Assembly (NCBI RefSeq): GCF_040802235.1
Contig: NC_133167.1
Location: forward strand, 95,776,001-95,840,000
DNA length: 64,000 bases
DNA from: Manis javanica
Lineage: Eukaryota; Chordata; Mammalia; Pholidota; Manidae
Reading direction: 5' to 3'
Under the pieces are notes generated by a model that saw only the letters and a list, made by a program, of their open reading frames with translations, was not told the origin of the DNA and made no database searches. The translations under genes were made by a program, and so were the position numbers. Positions 11,861 through 23,717 of the stretch are shown here, in pieces (positions within the stretch are counted from its first letter, which is position 1; every line of letters starts with the position of its first letter).

Positions 11861-12387
11861 TGTTAGAGCGTAGGTGCTGGATGGTGAGCCAGGTAGTTCA
11901 ACAAAAGACCGCAGGAGAAACTGAAGTGGAGAAGTTTATTACTGAGAAGTCCTGGACAAAATATGTAGCATACCTCGTGGGGCCACATGGGGAGGTCAAG
12001 GCAGGATACAGGCAGAGGGTGGGGCAGGATGTGGGCACAGTCCGTTATGTTAGGGTACGTGGGTGGAGTCCTCTGGGGTTCCAAAGCTAAGGCTGGCTTG
12101 GTCAATTCAAACCAAAAAGAGTGGGATTTTGGTAAGCTCCACAGGGGACTCATCCAAGGAGCCCCGAGCGGAAGGCCCTGGGAGGCCGTGGAGACCCGTT
12201 GAGGACAATGGCTCTCAGGGAAGGCGTGTCAGGAACTTGCATTTACCTGTAACTCTACAGGCTGTGATCTAGGACGTGTGCTTGCTTGAGGGGGTGGTGT
12301 CAGATTAAGGCCTGGCAGGCTGTTTGGCCAAGCAAAATGGATGCCAGGATGACAAAATCGTGCAGTGACTCAGCTAAACTTTCAACA
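11861..12387 (-). mobile_element. Solo LTR (ERV1-like), 527 bp
   Basis: The block starts TGTTAGAG and ends TTTCAACA on the + strand, so it has TG...CA termini on the minus strand. A minus-strand AATAAA is the complement of about 11937-11942, close to the presumed 3' end. GC content is clearly higher than in the flanks. Overlapping open frames on both strands (11860-12272) are incidental to the GC-rich LTR. I could not find a matching 4-6 bp target duplication at these exact edges, so the boundaries may be off or the locus rearranged. Its family is not recognised. Confidence 0.55.
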
Positions 12388-12409
12388 GTCAGTGCTCTTT
12401 GAAGAAAAA

Positions 12410-13440
12410 TTTATATCTTTAGTTTTTAATGTACATTAAGTAAAACTCACTATGTTGGTACATAATCCTATGCGTTGTGACAGTGCATAGCAGTGTGTGA
12501 CCACCTCTACAATGAATATACTGATAAATTTTAGGAGGAGCTTCTTCTCCCCCTAAAATTTCCTGTCCCACTGTCCTTCTTCACCCCCAGTCCTTGACAG
12601 CCACGCCTATGTTTTCCATATCTATATTTTTCTTTATCCAGAATGTCATGAGAATGGAATCATAATATATACAACCTTTTGCATCTGACGTTTTTCATTT
12701 AGCATATGGAGTTGAGATTCATCAATAGTTTGTTCCTTTTTTATCCTGAATAATATCCCATCACATAGATGTGCCATTTTAGTTATATTTCCCCAACTGA
12801 ATGCATTTGGGGGTTTCTCCACTTTTGGCAATTATGAAAAAAATGCCATAAATATTCATATACAGGTCCTTGTGTGAATTTAATTTTTAACTTCTTGGAT
12901 AAATCCCTAAGAGAGGTATTGTTGGGTCCTGTGGCCCAATATATTTAACTTTATAAGATCTGCCAACAGAAATTGTTTTCCAAGTAGTTCCGTTCTGCAT
13001 TCTACATCTGCATGATGTCATAGAGGTCCAGTTGCCCTGCATCCTTGCCAAGACTTGGTTTTCTCAGGGGGTTTATTATTGTTGTTTGGTTGGGTGGTCT
13101 TACTATTCCAATAGGTATGAAGTTATATTTCATTATTATTTTAATTTGCATTTCCCTAGTGACTAATGGTATTAAGCCTCTTTGCCCATCTGTATATCTT
13201 CTCCGGTGGAGTGTCTAGTCAAATCTTTCACCCTTATTTTTAATTTGGTTGTTTCTTATTATTGATATTTGTGAGTTCTTTATATATGCTGTATACAAGT
13301 ACTCTGCCAAATATGTGATTTGTAAATATCTTCTCTCTGTGGCTTGTCTTGTATTTTCTTGACTGTGACTCTCACATATAAAAATCTTGCAGTTTGATGA
13401 AGTGTAATTTAGTGATTAAGTAATTGGGTGGAGAATCCTA
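12410..13440 (-). repeat. Old L1 3' half
   Basis: The + strand reads like the complement of distal L1 ORF2/3'UTR: 'gtgaccacctctacaatga', 'aatatcccatcacatagat', 'ttttggcaattatgaaaaa', 'tttgcatttccctagtgac' and 'gtgagttctttatatatgc'. It contains many frame breaks. Confidence 0.75.
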
Positions 13441-14600
13441 TTGGTGTCAAATAGGTGAAACTGGTTGATAGTGTTGAGTCTCCTGTTTTTTCTATCTGCT
13501 TATTCTATTGACTACTGAAAAAACAGAAGCGTTAAAGTCACCAAGAATAACTGTATTAACTGCCTCTTGGTTCCGTGATTTCTAGCATCAAATTTAGAGC
13601 CATTCAAGTCATTGTCTCCTTATAAATAATGTGTTATTTTTCTATTGTTACTACCAAACATTTTTCTTTGGTTTTTAGCAGTTTGGCTGTGATGTGTCTG
13701 AGCTTAGGTTTCCTTGAGTTTATACTGTTTGGCATTCATTTTTGCTTCTTGAACCAATCAATTTATGACTTTTACCAAATTTGGGGATTTTTTAACCATT
13801 ATTTCTCCTAATAATTTACCTCACCCATCTCTCCTTTGTGATTCCAATGACATTAATTTAGGACATCTTTGTATTGTTCAGTTCTTTCTTTACCTCTCCG
13901 TTCCTCAGATTGGATGGGATCTATTGATTTTTCTTCCATTAACTTCTTCCTCTCTGATCTCCATTCTGTTATTCATCTAATTCAGTGATTTTTTAAGAAA
14001 ATTCACAGTATTTTTTTGGTTAAATTGTCCATTTGGTTATTTTCATAGTTTCTATTTACTTGCTAAAAAGTTCCATCTTTGCCTTCACTTTATGTGCCTT
14101 TATCTCACTGGAACATACATTCTACTCAAATCATGGTCTGATAAGGCAACATCTAGGTCATCTCAGGGTTAATATGACTGTCTCTGTTCTCCAGAATTGG
14201 TCACTTTTTCTTGGTTCTATGTTGAGTAATTTTGGACTGTATCCTATGCCTTTTGAATAGTATGTTTTAAGACTCTGTTAAAATCCTCTGCAAAATTCTG
14301 ATGTTTCTATTTTAGCAGGGTTCAAGATGGTTCAGAACGTAAGTCTTGCCTTCTATGGCAACAATCATAATGTCAGTTCAGCTTTCAAAACCTTTCCTAC
14401 ACAGCTTTGTGTTCTAATTATGTGCACTAAGGCAGTAGTCTGGAACTTTTATTATAGTTCATGTCTCAACCCCTTTGCTGTGTCTCTTTGGGTTTGTCCC
14501 AGGCATGTGCAGTCTGACATTTGTGCTCATTTATACTCAGAATTAGAACATTCGTTTCTCCATCTCCAAGATTTTGTCCACATCCTTGGATCGCAGTAGG
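13441..14600 (-). repeat. Old L1/HAL1-like 5' region (ORF1 side)
   Basis: It continues the minus-strand L1 upstream. The + strand has 'agattggatgggatctatt', 'attcatctaattcagtgat' and 'tagtttctatttacttgct', resembling the complement of the ORF1 region of old L1 or HAL1. The plus-strand open frames here (for example 13629-13980 and 14033-14260) read through the antisense of the element and have no independent support. Confidence 0.5.
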
Positions 14601-15611
14601 CTCTTTCCCCAGACCTTTGGCCTTCACTCAGAAAGATGACCCTTCGCTCAGAATTGTAGCTGCCCGTGCTGCCAACGTACAGCTCACAGTGCCTGTGGCC
14701 ACTCCTAGGGCAAAGCGAGAAACATAAAAGGTGAAGGAAAAATAACCCCCCCTCCCCCCACCAACATGCACTCTTCAGATCACAGGGATCTTTTTCTGGT
14801 TTCTCTGGTCAGAAAGACGAGGTTTCTCCCAGTGTTGAGCTGCCTTCCCCGCTGCTGTGCAGGCCCATTACTGGGACTACCTTCAAGCGGGCCATGAGAG
14901 AAACAGAGGAAAAGTGCCCATTACCCACACTCTTTGCTTGCAGTGGCCCTCTGCCTGGCCCTTTCCCCAGAAAAACAAAACATGTGGAGTTTTGGCTGTC
15001 GGTGCCCATTGCACTGTTCTGCAACTCGGACTACCACCCACTCAGCACTGGGTGAGGAAAGAGGAAAAGGCAAAGCAAAACCACTTTCCTACAATTGTTT
15101 CTTCAAGTGTTGACTCTCCTCCTTGCCGTGCCTACCCTTCCGTATTTCTCAGCGTTTTCAGGTAGTTTCTTATTTTGTCCCAAGTTTTAGTTGTGACTAG
15201 CTGGAGACAGAGGTTGTAGAAGGCGTACTTGGCACTGACTTCTTATTTGAGTCCCTTGCCCAGGCAGTTCCCACAGGGCAACACAATGAAGGCCAGACGT
15301 TTACCTGTGCTTCTGGTGGACATACCACAGGAGGACACTCACATTAAAGGAGACTCTGATCTTTGTAGGTCGCTGCACATCTTCCCCTCCAGAGATTTGC
15401 AGAGAGAGGTAGATTGATTACTCACGAGCCTGAAATGTAAGCAAAAGTCCCCAGGAAGCAGAGGGAAATTTTACTATCTTTGAATCTCTACCTTTTGGGA
15501 GACAAAATCTTTAGCTCCTAAGGCATGTTTGCTGTTCAAACATGCCCTTTATTTAGAAGTCCCAAATCATGCAGAAATGTAAAAAAATTTGGGTAGATTT
15601 GTCTCCCAACA

Positions 15612-15691
15612 CCAGGAAGAAAGGAAGGGAGGGAGGGATGAAAGCAGAAAAGGAAGAAAAGGCGGAGGAGGAGGGGGGGGGGAGAAGAAAA
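15612..15691. repeat. Purine-rich tract (GGA/GAA)
   Basis: Nearly uninterrupted purines on the + strand, including a G run at about 15671-15682. It is capable in principle of non-B structure. No gene is associated. Confidence 0.75.
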
Positions 15692-16990
15692 ACAATGTAG
15701 AAAGTGGGCAGGTCCAAGAAGAATTAGGCTGTTTTCAGAACCACAGGCAAAACTGCATCACGCAAATCCATCCCAGTGAGGACACTGAAGATGCCAATAA
15801 ATCCGGACCTCATATCATGTCTCCTGTTGGTTCTGGAAACCAGTTGCTAGAATGCTAGAAGTGATGAAACCACGGAAAGTCCTGGTCCTGGAAATATGAT
15901 ATTGCTGCCACTTTTGCCAGCGACTGTCCCAGACACATACGCTGCTAGCTCTGCATCTTTGCACCAAAAACTCTAGATTCAAAATCTGGGGGTAGTGCAC
16001 CTGAGAAGAGGAAGATGGGGCAGGTGCGCCTCCCCAGCCTGAGAAAGGGAGTCTGTCATCTTCAGGTTCCGGAGCCAGCGGAGGGCGCTGTGTTATGCCA
16101 AGAAGAAAGATGCCCAAGTTAGAGCAACTCCCCGGACGTAAGAAATGCAGCAGCAAAGTGCCAAATAGCCACTACAGACATTTTCTTATTACTCAAATTG
16201 CTCAAACATAGGTTAAAACCAAAATATTACTATCATTTCCCACATGTAAGAGTAAAAATACTTATTTTGGCAGGTTGAGTAGGTTATTAGAGAAGCAAAA
16301 ACATTTACTGACACAGTCAAAACAAGTTAGATGTTAAAATATACTTGTCTTAGTTGGGCTTATGTATTTTGCTATATCAATGGCTCTTGACAAACGGAAA
16401 TGATAGTCAAATGATATTTTACGGCAGCATCACTGAAATAAAAAGTAAATATAAGTGCAAAAAACATATGCTCTTTTGGATATTTTATCATGAAACAATT
16501 ATGCATAAAAATAAAAATAAATGCATATAATATACATATATGCATATATGTACCTATCTTTCTATATATACACATAGCAAATCATACTTGTTCTAAGCAG
16601 GTCAGTAAGACCCTTTTAAAAAATGTTTCTAAGTAAATGCTTTTCTTGAGTTGAAGTCCAGTACAAAAAGCCTTTCCTCCCACAGCTATTCCCGAATAGT
16701 TTTGATTTAATTATTGAAATAACAGTCTTAAAGCTATGGATGCTTAATTTTTGCCTGGCGTTTTAAATTCTCTGCCTTTCTTTCGGAGTAGGAGAGAGAC
16801 AAGAGACAAAGAAATTGTGTCAAAAGTATCAGCTAAGTAAAGAGAGAAGTTTAGTACTTGACTATTTGAACCAAACAGAATAGAGGTTCCCATTTTATAT
16901 GCCATGTTCTATTGAATCTAAGATCTGCCATGATCCTTTAACAATGTTCCCTTCAGAATTCTATATTTCATGTATTTCGATGTATTATAT

Positions 16991-17010
16991 GTATATATAT
17001 ATATATATAC
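16991..17010. repeat. (TA)n microsatellite
   Basis: A short AT dinucleotide array in an AT-rich context. Confidence 0.8.
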
Positions 17011-17484
17011 ATATTTCATATTTCTTTTTCAAAATGGTAGGGATCTAATCCATAACTACAAAAACTCTTATCCTTGAGTCATGCAGCATTTAAACACCTT
17101 TTTAAATATTCTTGATGAGAAATAAACACAAGTCTGAAAAGTCTGTTTTCCTGGAATAGAATTTTATGTTTCTTTTCTTTTTTATTTCCTTTTCTTGTGG
17201 GGAACGGAAGGCCAGGTAAAATCATTAGTACGCTCTCGAACAGCTCACCTCGGAGACTCAAAAGGAGGGAAATGACTTTAAACTAGCCGCTCAGAAGGGG
17301 GCCACCCCAGTGAAGTGGGGGGAGGTGATCTGGATGACAATGATCAGGAACTACAATAGGTGCCTTAAAAACAAGTCATGAAAGAACCCCTCCTATAGAG
17401 GGATGAGAAAAAACTCTGATATTGATAAGTGACTTTTGCCTATAAGCATTGCACATGTGACACGTCCTAAAATCGTTTCAAGAG

Positions 17485-17605
17485 TCTGCATGAAGAATGG
17501 ATATAGTTTTGTCATCTTACAGATAAGTAGAGTTTCAGCCTTCCTAATGTTATCTATCCAGCAAATGACAAAAGTCAGTTCCAAACCCATGACTATTTGG
17601 GGACA
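17485..17605 (-). repeat. Possible MIR fragment
   Basis: The + strand has 'catcttacagataagtagag' followed by 'tatccagcaaatgacaaaa' and 'ttccaaacccatgac', which fits a diverged reverse-oriented MIR core. Confidence 0.45.
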
Positions 17606-18679
17606 AGGCCAAATGAAAGGTCTTTGTAGCATCTGCTGCCTTCATGCAATTGGATGGAAAGAATCCCAAGTTGGGCCTATGTTCCTCATTCTTTTTACTT
17701 TATCCCATATAAACTCTCACCTCTGAGCTCACATCCATTTTCAGCATGGTGAACTGTTAATATTATATTTGGAAGATGTGGCATTCCCAGGCAACTTGTA
17801 ACTCTTTGATCAAAACAAATGCTGAGGAGGATGAGGGGTACAACCTTGACCCTTTAAACAGTTAGAAAAATAATTTCTGCTCAGTTTATCTGAAAAGAAA
17901 TATTCCAGCCCACATTCTGTCCTTGCGAGTAGAATAAATGCCACTTTCATGTGAAAATATTACAGAAAAAAGCTGGCTTCATCTGCACCTGCTCTTCAAG
18001 GAGAAGTCCTGTTGACAGTGTCACTCAAAGCATTGCTTTGGAGTTCTGGGCTCATAGGACAAGCAAAAATCTCCATTTTTACTCTGCAGAGACCTAATTT
18101 CACTGACACAATAATTGAATTTCACTAGGAGTAGCAATTGGAACAAGTTGAGAGAATGCAGCATGCTTCCTAGAACTTAACTCAAATTTAATGCACATTT
18201 TACAGCTGGGGGACTTTGGGGAGTGCGGGGTGACACTTATTAACAAGTAAATGTAGGTATTTATATTTTCATAGTACAAAAACTTAAATTGAGTGTTCAA
18301 AGAAAGAACAGAATATGATAAAAAAAAAGAAGTAAGTGATGCAACAGGAAATGTAGACAGTTTAGAATTTGGGATTGGTTTCCTCATCTCACTTTATTCC
18401 TCCTTTGTACTCATACATGCACACCCATTCTCATCCCACTCCCACCCTAGGGATCCCTGCCAGCTCTCTACAACCTTCATTAGCAGAGTGTTAAGTCACC
18501 CTACTAGGGAAGGAATTCTTCATCGACTTTCAAGCCACCCCTCTTCTGTGACACTTGTTGATACCAAGGTTCATTTACTCCATTTTGCTATTACCTGCTT
18601 AAATGTTTTGGTAATTGTCAACTGCTACAATCCAATGACTGCATGTATGGGTGCCCCTTTATACATGATATGTGTTACA
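17606..18679. other. Unassigned intergenic DNA
   Basis: No supported gene. Overlapping frames at 18100-18387 (minus) and 18293-18685 (plus, 130 codons) lack any recognised domain, signal sequence or splice context. Confidence 0.45.
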
Positions 18680-18930
18680 TTATAATGATAGCTAATTGTC
18701 CTGAGCAGTCATTACATTGTCAGGCACTGCTCTAAGCCTTGAAGCCTTACACTATCCTATTTACCCTATGAGGCTCATATGATCACTAGGTCCATTTTAT
18801 AGATGAGGGTAGAGATGTGAAGAAAGTTGCCTAACATTATAGAGCTGGTAAAGGACAGAACTAAGACCAGAGTCCAGAGCAATTTACCATCAGAGATAGA
18901 GCTATTATTCTACCCTTGTTTCCCTGCCCT
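18680..18930 (-). repeat. MIR SINE
   Basis: The + strand shows 'tcaggcactgctctaagcc', 'atcctatttaccctatgag', 'tccattttatagatgaggg', 'tgcctaacattatagagct' and 'ccagagtccagagcaattt', the reverse MIR order over about 250 bp. Confidence 0.85.
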
Positions 18931-20599
18931 TTGTATAGAGATGACAGTTAAGGAAGCATTTGAAATAATTTTTAGGTAGTATCTTTGGATTCAGTTAATT
19001 AGTACCAACATAATTCTTTCCATCTGTCAGCTCTCTGTGCATCTCTCAGCCTCTTAGCCAAATCCCCAAAGCAATTTTGAAATTCCCCTAGATAAACTTT
19101 GAGATCAGAAACTGTTTAACCCTGTAGATACTTCCATTTTTACAGAGTTGTAATGGAAATATAAATAAATAAACTGGAAAATTGGTACTTTAGAGTACTC
19201 TGGGAGACATACCATTACAATAGCTATTTTTTAAAAATAAACTCATCATTTTTGTTTTATATGACAATTACCTTAAGTGTGTTTTTGTTGTCATTTAAAT
19301 TGTGCACATTAACATAAATACACAGAGCAAAGAGAAGTAAGTAATTTCCATTTTGTAAATGTAATTAGCATTAATAGCATGTATGCGCTCTGAAATTCTA
19401 GATGATATAGTTACATTAATTCTCTTCCCCTGATAGATTTAAGTGATTCTGGAATATATTCCTTTCTAATTAGATTGTTCTAACAAGGATAACTCAGTTT
19501 GATGAACATTTAGAGCTCAATAGAACAGAACTTCTGGAACTTTAACAACATAATGAGATATTTTTTAGCTTTCTGTACATCAAGCTTTTAAAGATAGCTT
19601 TAAAATTATTCGTATAATACTTGTTTGCTCCTGCTTAGAAATTTCATTCTGAATAAAGTGAATTTTTTTAACATACCAAAGAGCAGCATGTACCCAAGGA
19701 ATGACTAAGTAATTGTGTGATTTTTCAAATAGGTTTTATGCTCTTATGTAAGAAAAGAATCCATTTAAGGAATGAAAAAAAGCCCAGTTAGTAAAATTCG
19801 ATGTGAACACTAAGCATAATATAATTTTTTTAAGATCTTCAATAATTCCCAAGAAATACATTTAATCACCAAAATGTGTGTCTTATTTATTAATATGCTG
19901 TGTTCTTTTCTGTTCTATTATACTTCATCCTTTTTGTATAGTTCAGAAGTTAATAGAGTATTTGACTTTAACACACTATAACCTTTTTATTTATTAATTA
20001 AAGTGATTCTTAACTGCATCACCAAAGCTAGTAAATCCTCAGATCTTAAGATTTAAGATTAAGATCTAACTTATATTTTAGATATGTTACTTACAAGGGA
20101 CTTAATTCTATATTGTGCTCAAAAATTGGAATTTTCTAATTCCACTGACCAAAAGGCACATGTGCCCCCATCTGATTGTCTATGAGGTTTTATCTCCTCA
20201 ACCCCTTTTCCCTTTTTAAAATTTTTCTAGGATGGTCACTGAAGAAACTTTGCCCACAACCTAGCATGAAATTTTCATCGTAAAGACAGTTTACTTCTGC
20301 AAATAATGATATGCAATCAATTAACTAACTTGGAAAACTGACCCCACTTTTCACATTGGACAACTTACAAGAAATAAATACAGGGAGAAACATATTTGTG
20401 TATATGCAGATGGTGTTTTCACATAAATTGTCAAAGGATTCTAGATCATAAATGATGTTGGCTAAACTTTTTCCTTGTTTTCCTACCTTATTTATGTTTT
20501 ATTTTCCTCTTCCTTGTCTATTTCCCAATTAAGTTTGATAATGCTACACAAATCAGTAAAATATCCATGGAAAGTTTTTGAAGAGATGCTGTATTTCAC
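18931..20599. other. Unassigned AT-rich intergenic DNA
   Basis: No gene, RNA or clear repeat. Very AT-rich with no long open frames. Confidence 0.5.
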
Positions 20600-21020
20600 T
20601 TGTCTTAGTCTCATAGAGCTATTATAATGTTACGGCTTAAATAACAGGAATTTATTTTTTCACAGACCGAAGTCCAAGATCAAGGTGTTGGCTGGTTTGA
20701 TATCTTCTGTGGCCTCTCTCCTTGGCTTGCAGATGGCCACCCCCTGGGCCCCCCTTGCTCCTTCATGACATGACTGCCCCTCTGAGCACATGCTCCTGGT
20801 ACTTCTTGGTATTTTAATCTCGTCTCATAATGACACTTGTCAGATTGTATTATGACCTTATTTACCCTGAATTACTTCTTTGAAGGCCCTGGGTCCAAAT
20901 GCAGTCACATTCTACGCTACTAGGTTCAGGACTTCAACATGTAACTGTGTGTGTATGTGTGTGCGCGCTCGTGTGTGTGTTGGCAGAGAGGGGAGTGATG
21001 ACGTTCAGCCCACAATGTGA
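20600..21020 (+). repeat. Ancient interspersed repeat (ctgctataacaaaata type)
   Basis: It begins 'cttagtctcatagagctat', has 'ataacaggaatttattt' and 'gaagtccaagatcaaggtg', and ends near 'cagcccacaatgtgac'. This is a common mammalian repeat arrangement whose family name I do not assign from memory. A related copy is at about 62550-63160. A TG repeat (20945-20981) is embedded near its end. Confidence 0.6.
20945..20981. repeat. (TG)n microsatellite
   Basis: An imperfect TG array with a central GCGCGC interruption. Confidence 0.8.
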
Positions 21021-22487
21021 CTAATTATTTTTGTGCTGAAGAATGCACTTTCCCTCACACTAGTACCCTTCCTGATGGGGAGATTATCATTATACATTCC
21101 TGCCTCTTGGTCCTTGAAATGGTCAACAATATGTAAGCAGAACTTTTAAAGGCCACCTTGTGGCTCACATTACCTTTTCCTTGGGCAAATTACGGATTAA
21201 GGCTGTTGTATTTGTCTGGTTCCTACAGTAAAGATGATGTAGACCAATCAGCCACTCACCTTCAACAGATTTCTAGGGTGAGCAAGAAACACATTTTTGT
21301 TGATGTAAGCAACTGGTATTTGGGGGATCATTTGTTTGCGTAACCTACAGCTCTTTCTGATTAAAGTGCATGTGCATATACGTCATTGATAGGTTATTAA
21401 ATCCTGCCTGGTTCTTTATACACTAACAGTGAAAACTGAGTCCCTGGTCCCTCATTTTGTTTGCACTGTTTTTTTAAACAGGTAATCAAATTTTTTTATT
21501 GATTGATGAAATGAGCTTATAATGTTTTATAATTAGATGTTTCACTTTAAATCCAAAATCCTGTGCATTCAGCCGCCTTCTCCAAGGCTTCATTTTTCAA
21601 GACATGTAAAGAAAACAAGTTACAGCTTCTACTAGTGATTTCATGGTTAAAAGTGAATATAAGCAAGAAAAAAATTGAGTATCAGCGTGCCTATCACTGT
21701 TCCTTTAACCTATCTTTGAACCACTACAGAATATTCAAGGCTATTTCTGTAACTGTGTGTGTTTGAGATGTATATGTATGAGATGTTCTGTAATTTCAAG
21801 TGTATAAGTTGTTCAATCTAAATTATGGTACATATACTTTTATTTTGGTATATATAAATTGTGGCATATATAATTATATGCAATGAAATATGTAGTGATT
21901 AAAATGATATTTGTAGTTTCTATGACAGGGAAGATTAATGCTGTTTTAGAGTAAGACATGATTATACCAAATAATGACAAATTTGTCTATTCAAAAATTC
22001 TTAGGAATAGGAAAACAATTGGAAAAATCTAGGAAACCCAATTTTGATTGCAGCATCTTTGTGTAATAGGACGAGTGACTTTTTTCTTCTTTTCCAACTT
22101 TCTTATGTGTTTCCAATTTTCACATTGAGCACACATTACTTTTAAAAATAACTTTAAGTAAAAGTAATACTTGTGCAAAACACAGATATTCAAATCATAC
22201 AAAAAATTTTTTTAGAAGTCACTAGCTATAAGCAAAGATTGAAAACTACTCTAAACATTTGCAAAACATACAAAATATTTATCTGCTCATATATATTGAA
22301 CAGGAGAAAAGGGAGAGGAAAAGAGAATGTGTTAGTACAATGTGTTTCTTTTAAAGTTAAATCCTATTAAAATATATTAACTGTATTTTAATTGTATTTC
22401 CAAAAAAAAGAAACTATACTAAAATTGAATGTGTTTCTAAATTTCAGATAAATATTTTTAAATGACATGAGTTAACTAGCTTCTTTA
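21021..22487. other. Unassigned intergenic DNA
   Basis: AT-rich. The small frames at 21158-21343, 21563-21766 and 22173-22370 carry no recognisable feature. Confidence 0.5.
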
Positions 22488-22727
22488 AAAAATGCCCCTG
22501 AGGGCATTACGATTAGCACACATAATGTAGTGGGTGGGGGGCATGGGGAAGGCAATATAACACAGAGAAGACAAGTAGTGATTCTATAGCATCTTACTAC
22601 GCTGATGGACAGTGACTGTAATGGAGTATGTGGGGGTAGACTTGATAATAGGGGGAGTCTAGTAACCATAATGTTCAAGTAATTGTACATTAATGATATA
22701 AAAATAAAAATTAAAAATGCCCCTGAG
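22488..22727 (+). mobile_element. 5'-truncated L1 3' end with 15-bp target-site duplication
   Basis: A 210-bp insert (22503-22712) is bounded by AAAAATGCCCCTGAG at 22488-22502 and 22713-22727, a perfect 15-bp duplication. It contains 'gatggacagtgactgtaat', 'gtctagtaaccataatg' and 'aagtaattgtacattaatg' and ends in an A-rich tail. This is the L1 3'UTR, seen in the opposite orientation at 50.3 kb. The overlapping minus-strand open frame (22472-22765) is antisense to it. Confidence 0.9.
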
Positions 22728-23362
22728 AATAAGAATAGAGAAAAACCATTGTGAGTTTTCATCATGTGTCGTTTCTCTACTCTAAAAGAATGCTGCTTTT
22801 GCTGTATGTTCCCCTTCTTTCTTCTCCCACCATCCTATCATGTATATTATGTCTACTTGAGTGAGATTTTTAATGCTTACATTTGGTTACACAACCCAAA
22901 ATTTTCAAATTAAATTTGCTTTTGATCCAAATGGATTCCGTGTTCCCCACCAGCCCTTTGTCACACACTTTCCATTTCTAAACTCTTTTAGTTGGCTGGG
23001 AGTTTTGCCATCAAACAGTTTTTTTTTTTAAGGGAGGGGTTTGTCCAGGATCTGTTATCTGAGATTTTTCATGTACAAGGAAATTTGCCTTTTGGATAGA
23101 GATACTTACTCTTGGGTCAGGCTTTCTTTCTTAGGAGAATTTGAAGTGCATGTTGCTGTGAAAAAAATTGAAAGCCAGTCTGATTTTCATTGCTTGGAGG
23201 TGACTTGTTTTAATTTCCTAGAATCCTGAGGAAGTTTTTCATTATCACAGGTGTTCAATTCCTTAATAGGATATTCAGCGGTGACAATTTTTCTTGGTAT
23301 AAATGATGCCCTTTAGAACTGTAGAATCAGTTTTTCTGAGTTTTTGAATATCATGCCATATT
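22728..23362. other. Unassigned intergenic DNA
   Basis: No gene or repeat recognised between two truncated L1 insertions. The plus frame at 23041-23229 has no support. Confidence 0.45.
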
Positions 23363-23717
23363 ATATCGGATAACTTTTTTGTATTAAAGTATCCTTGATA
23401 AACAATCTTATGAAGATTTCACATGAGCAACATTGTGGTTTCAACATTTACCCATATTATCAAGTCCCTCCCAGACCCCACTGTAGTCACCATCCATCAG
23501 AGAAGTGAGTTGCTATAGAGTCATTACTTGTCTTTGTGCTGTACTGCCTTCCCCTTGACTTACCGATATTGTGATTGCGAATTGTAATGTCCCTTAATCC
23601 CCTTCACCCTCCAGCTCCACCCACCCTCCCAGCCCTTCCCCTTTGGTAACCGCTAGTCCCTTCTAAGGATCTGTGAGTCTGCTGCTGTTTTGTTCCTCCT
23701 GTATCTGATAACTTTTT
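23363..23717 (-). mobile_element. 5'-truncated L1 3' end, minus strand
   Basis: The + strand 'tcacatgagcaacattgtgg', 'ccactgtagtcaccatccat', 'atagagtcattacttgtct' and 'ctgctgctgttttgttcct' is the complement of the L1 3'UTR, with the same order as at 50.3-50.6 kb. Flanks 23363-23380 and 23701-23717 both contain TATC(G/T)GATAACTTTTT, a probable target-site duplication with one mismatch. More diverged than the copy at 22.5 kb. Confidence 0.8.

Larger units (their letters stand above)
14601..17479. other. Unassigned intergenic DNA with simple-sequence tracts
   Basis: From about 14600 to 15420 the DNA is unusually GC-rich for this interval, with open frames on both strands (for example 14857-15165, 14809-15024), but I see no domain or convincing splice structure. 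A purine tract lies at 15612-15691 and a TA repeat at about 16991-17010. The frames at 15589-15858 and 15815-16156 are not recognised. Confidence 0.4.

Noticed and set aside
14601-15430. GC-rich stretch with frames on both strands as an upstream exon or lncRNA promoter
   Set aside because: CpG density is low, no splice-flanked conserved frame is seen, and it may be decayed repeat. Left unassigned.
18293-18685. 130-codon plus-strand frame
   Set aside because: No domain or codon-use signal, and a minus frame overlaps it. Probably chance.
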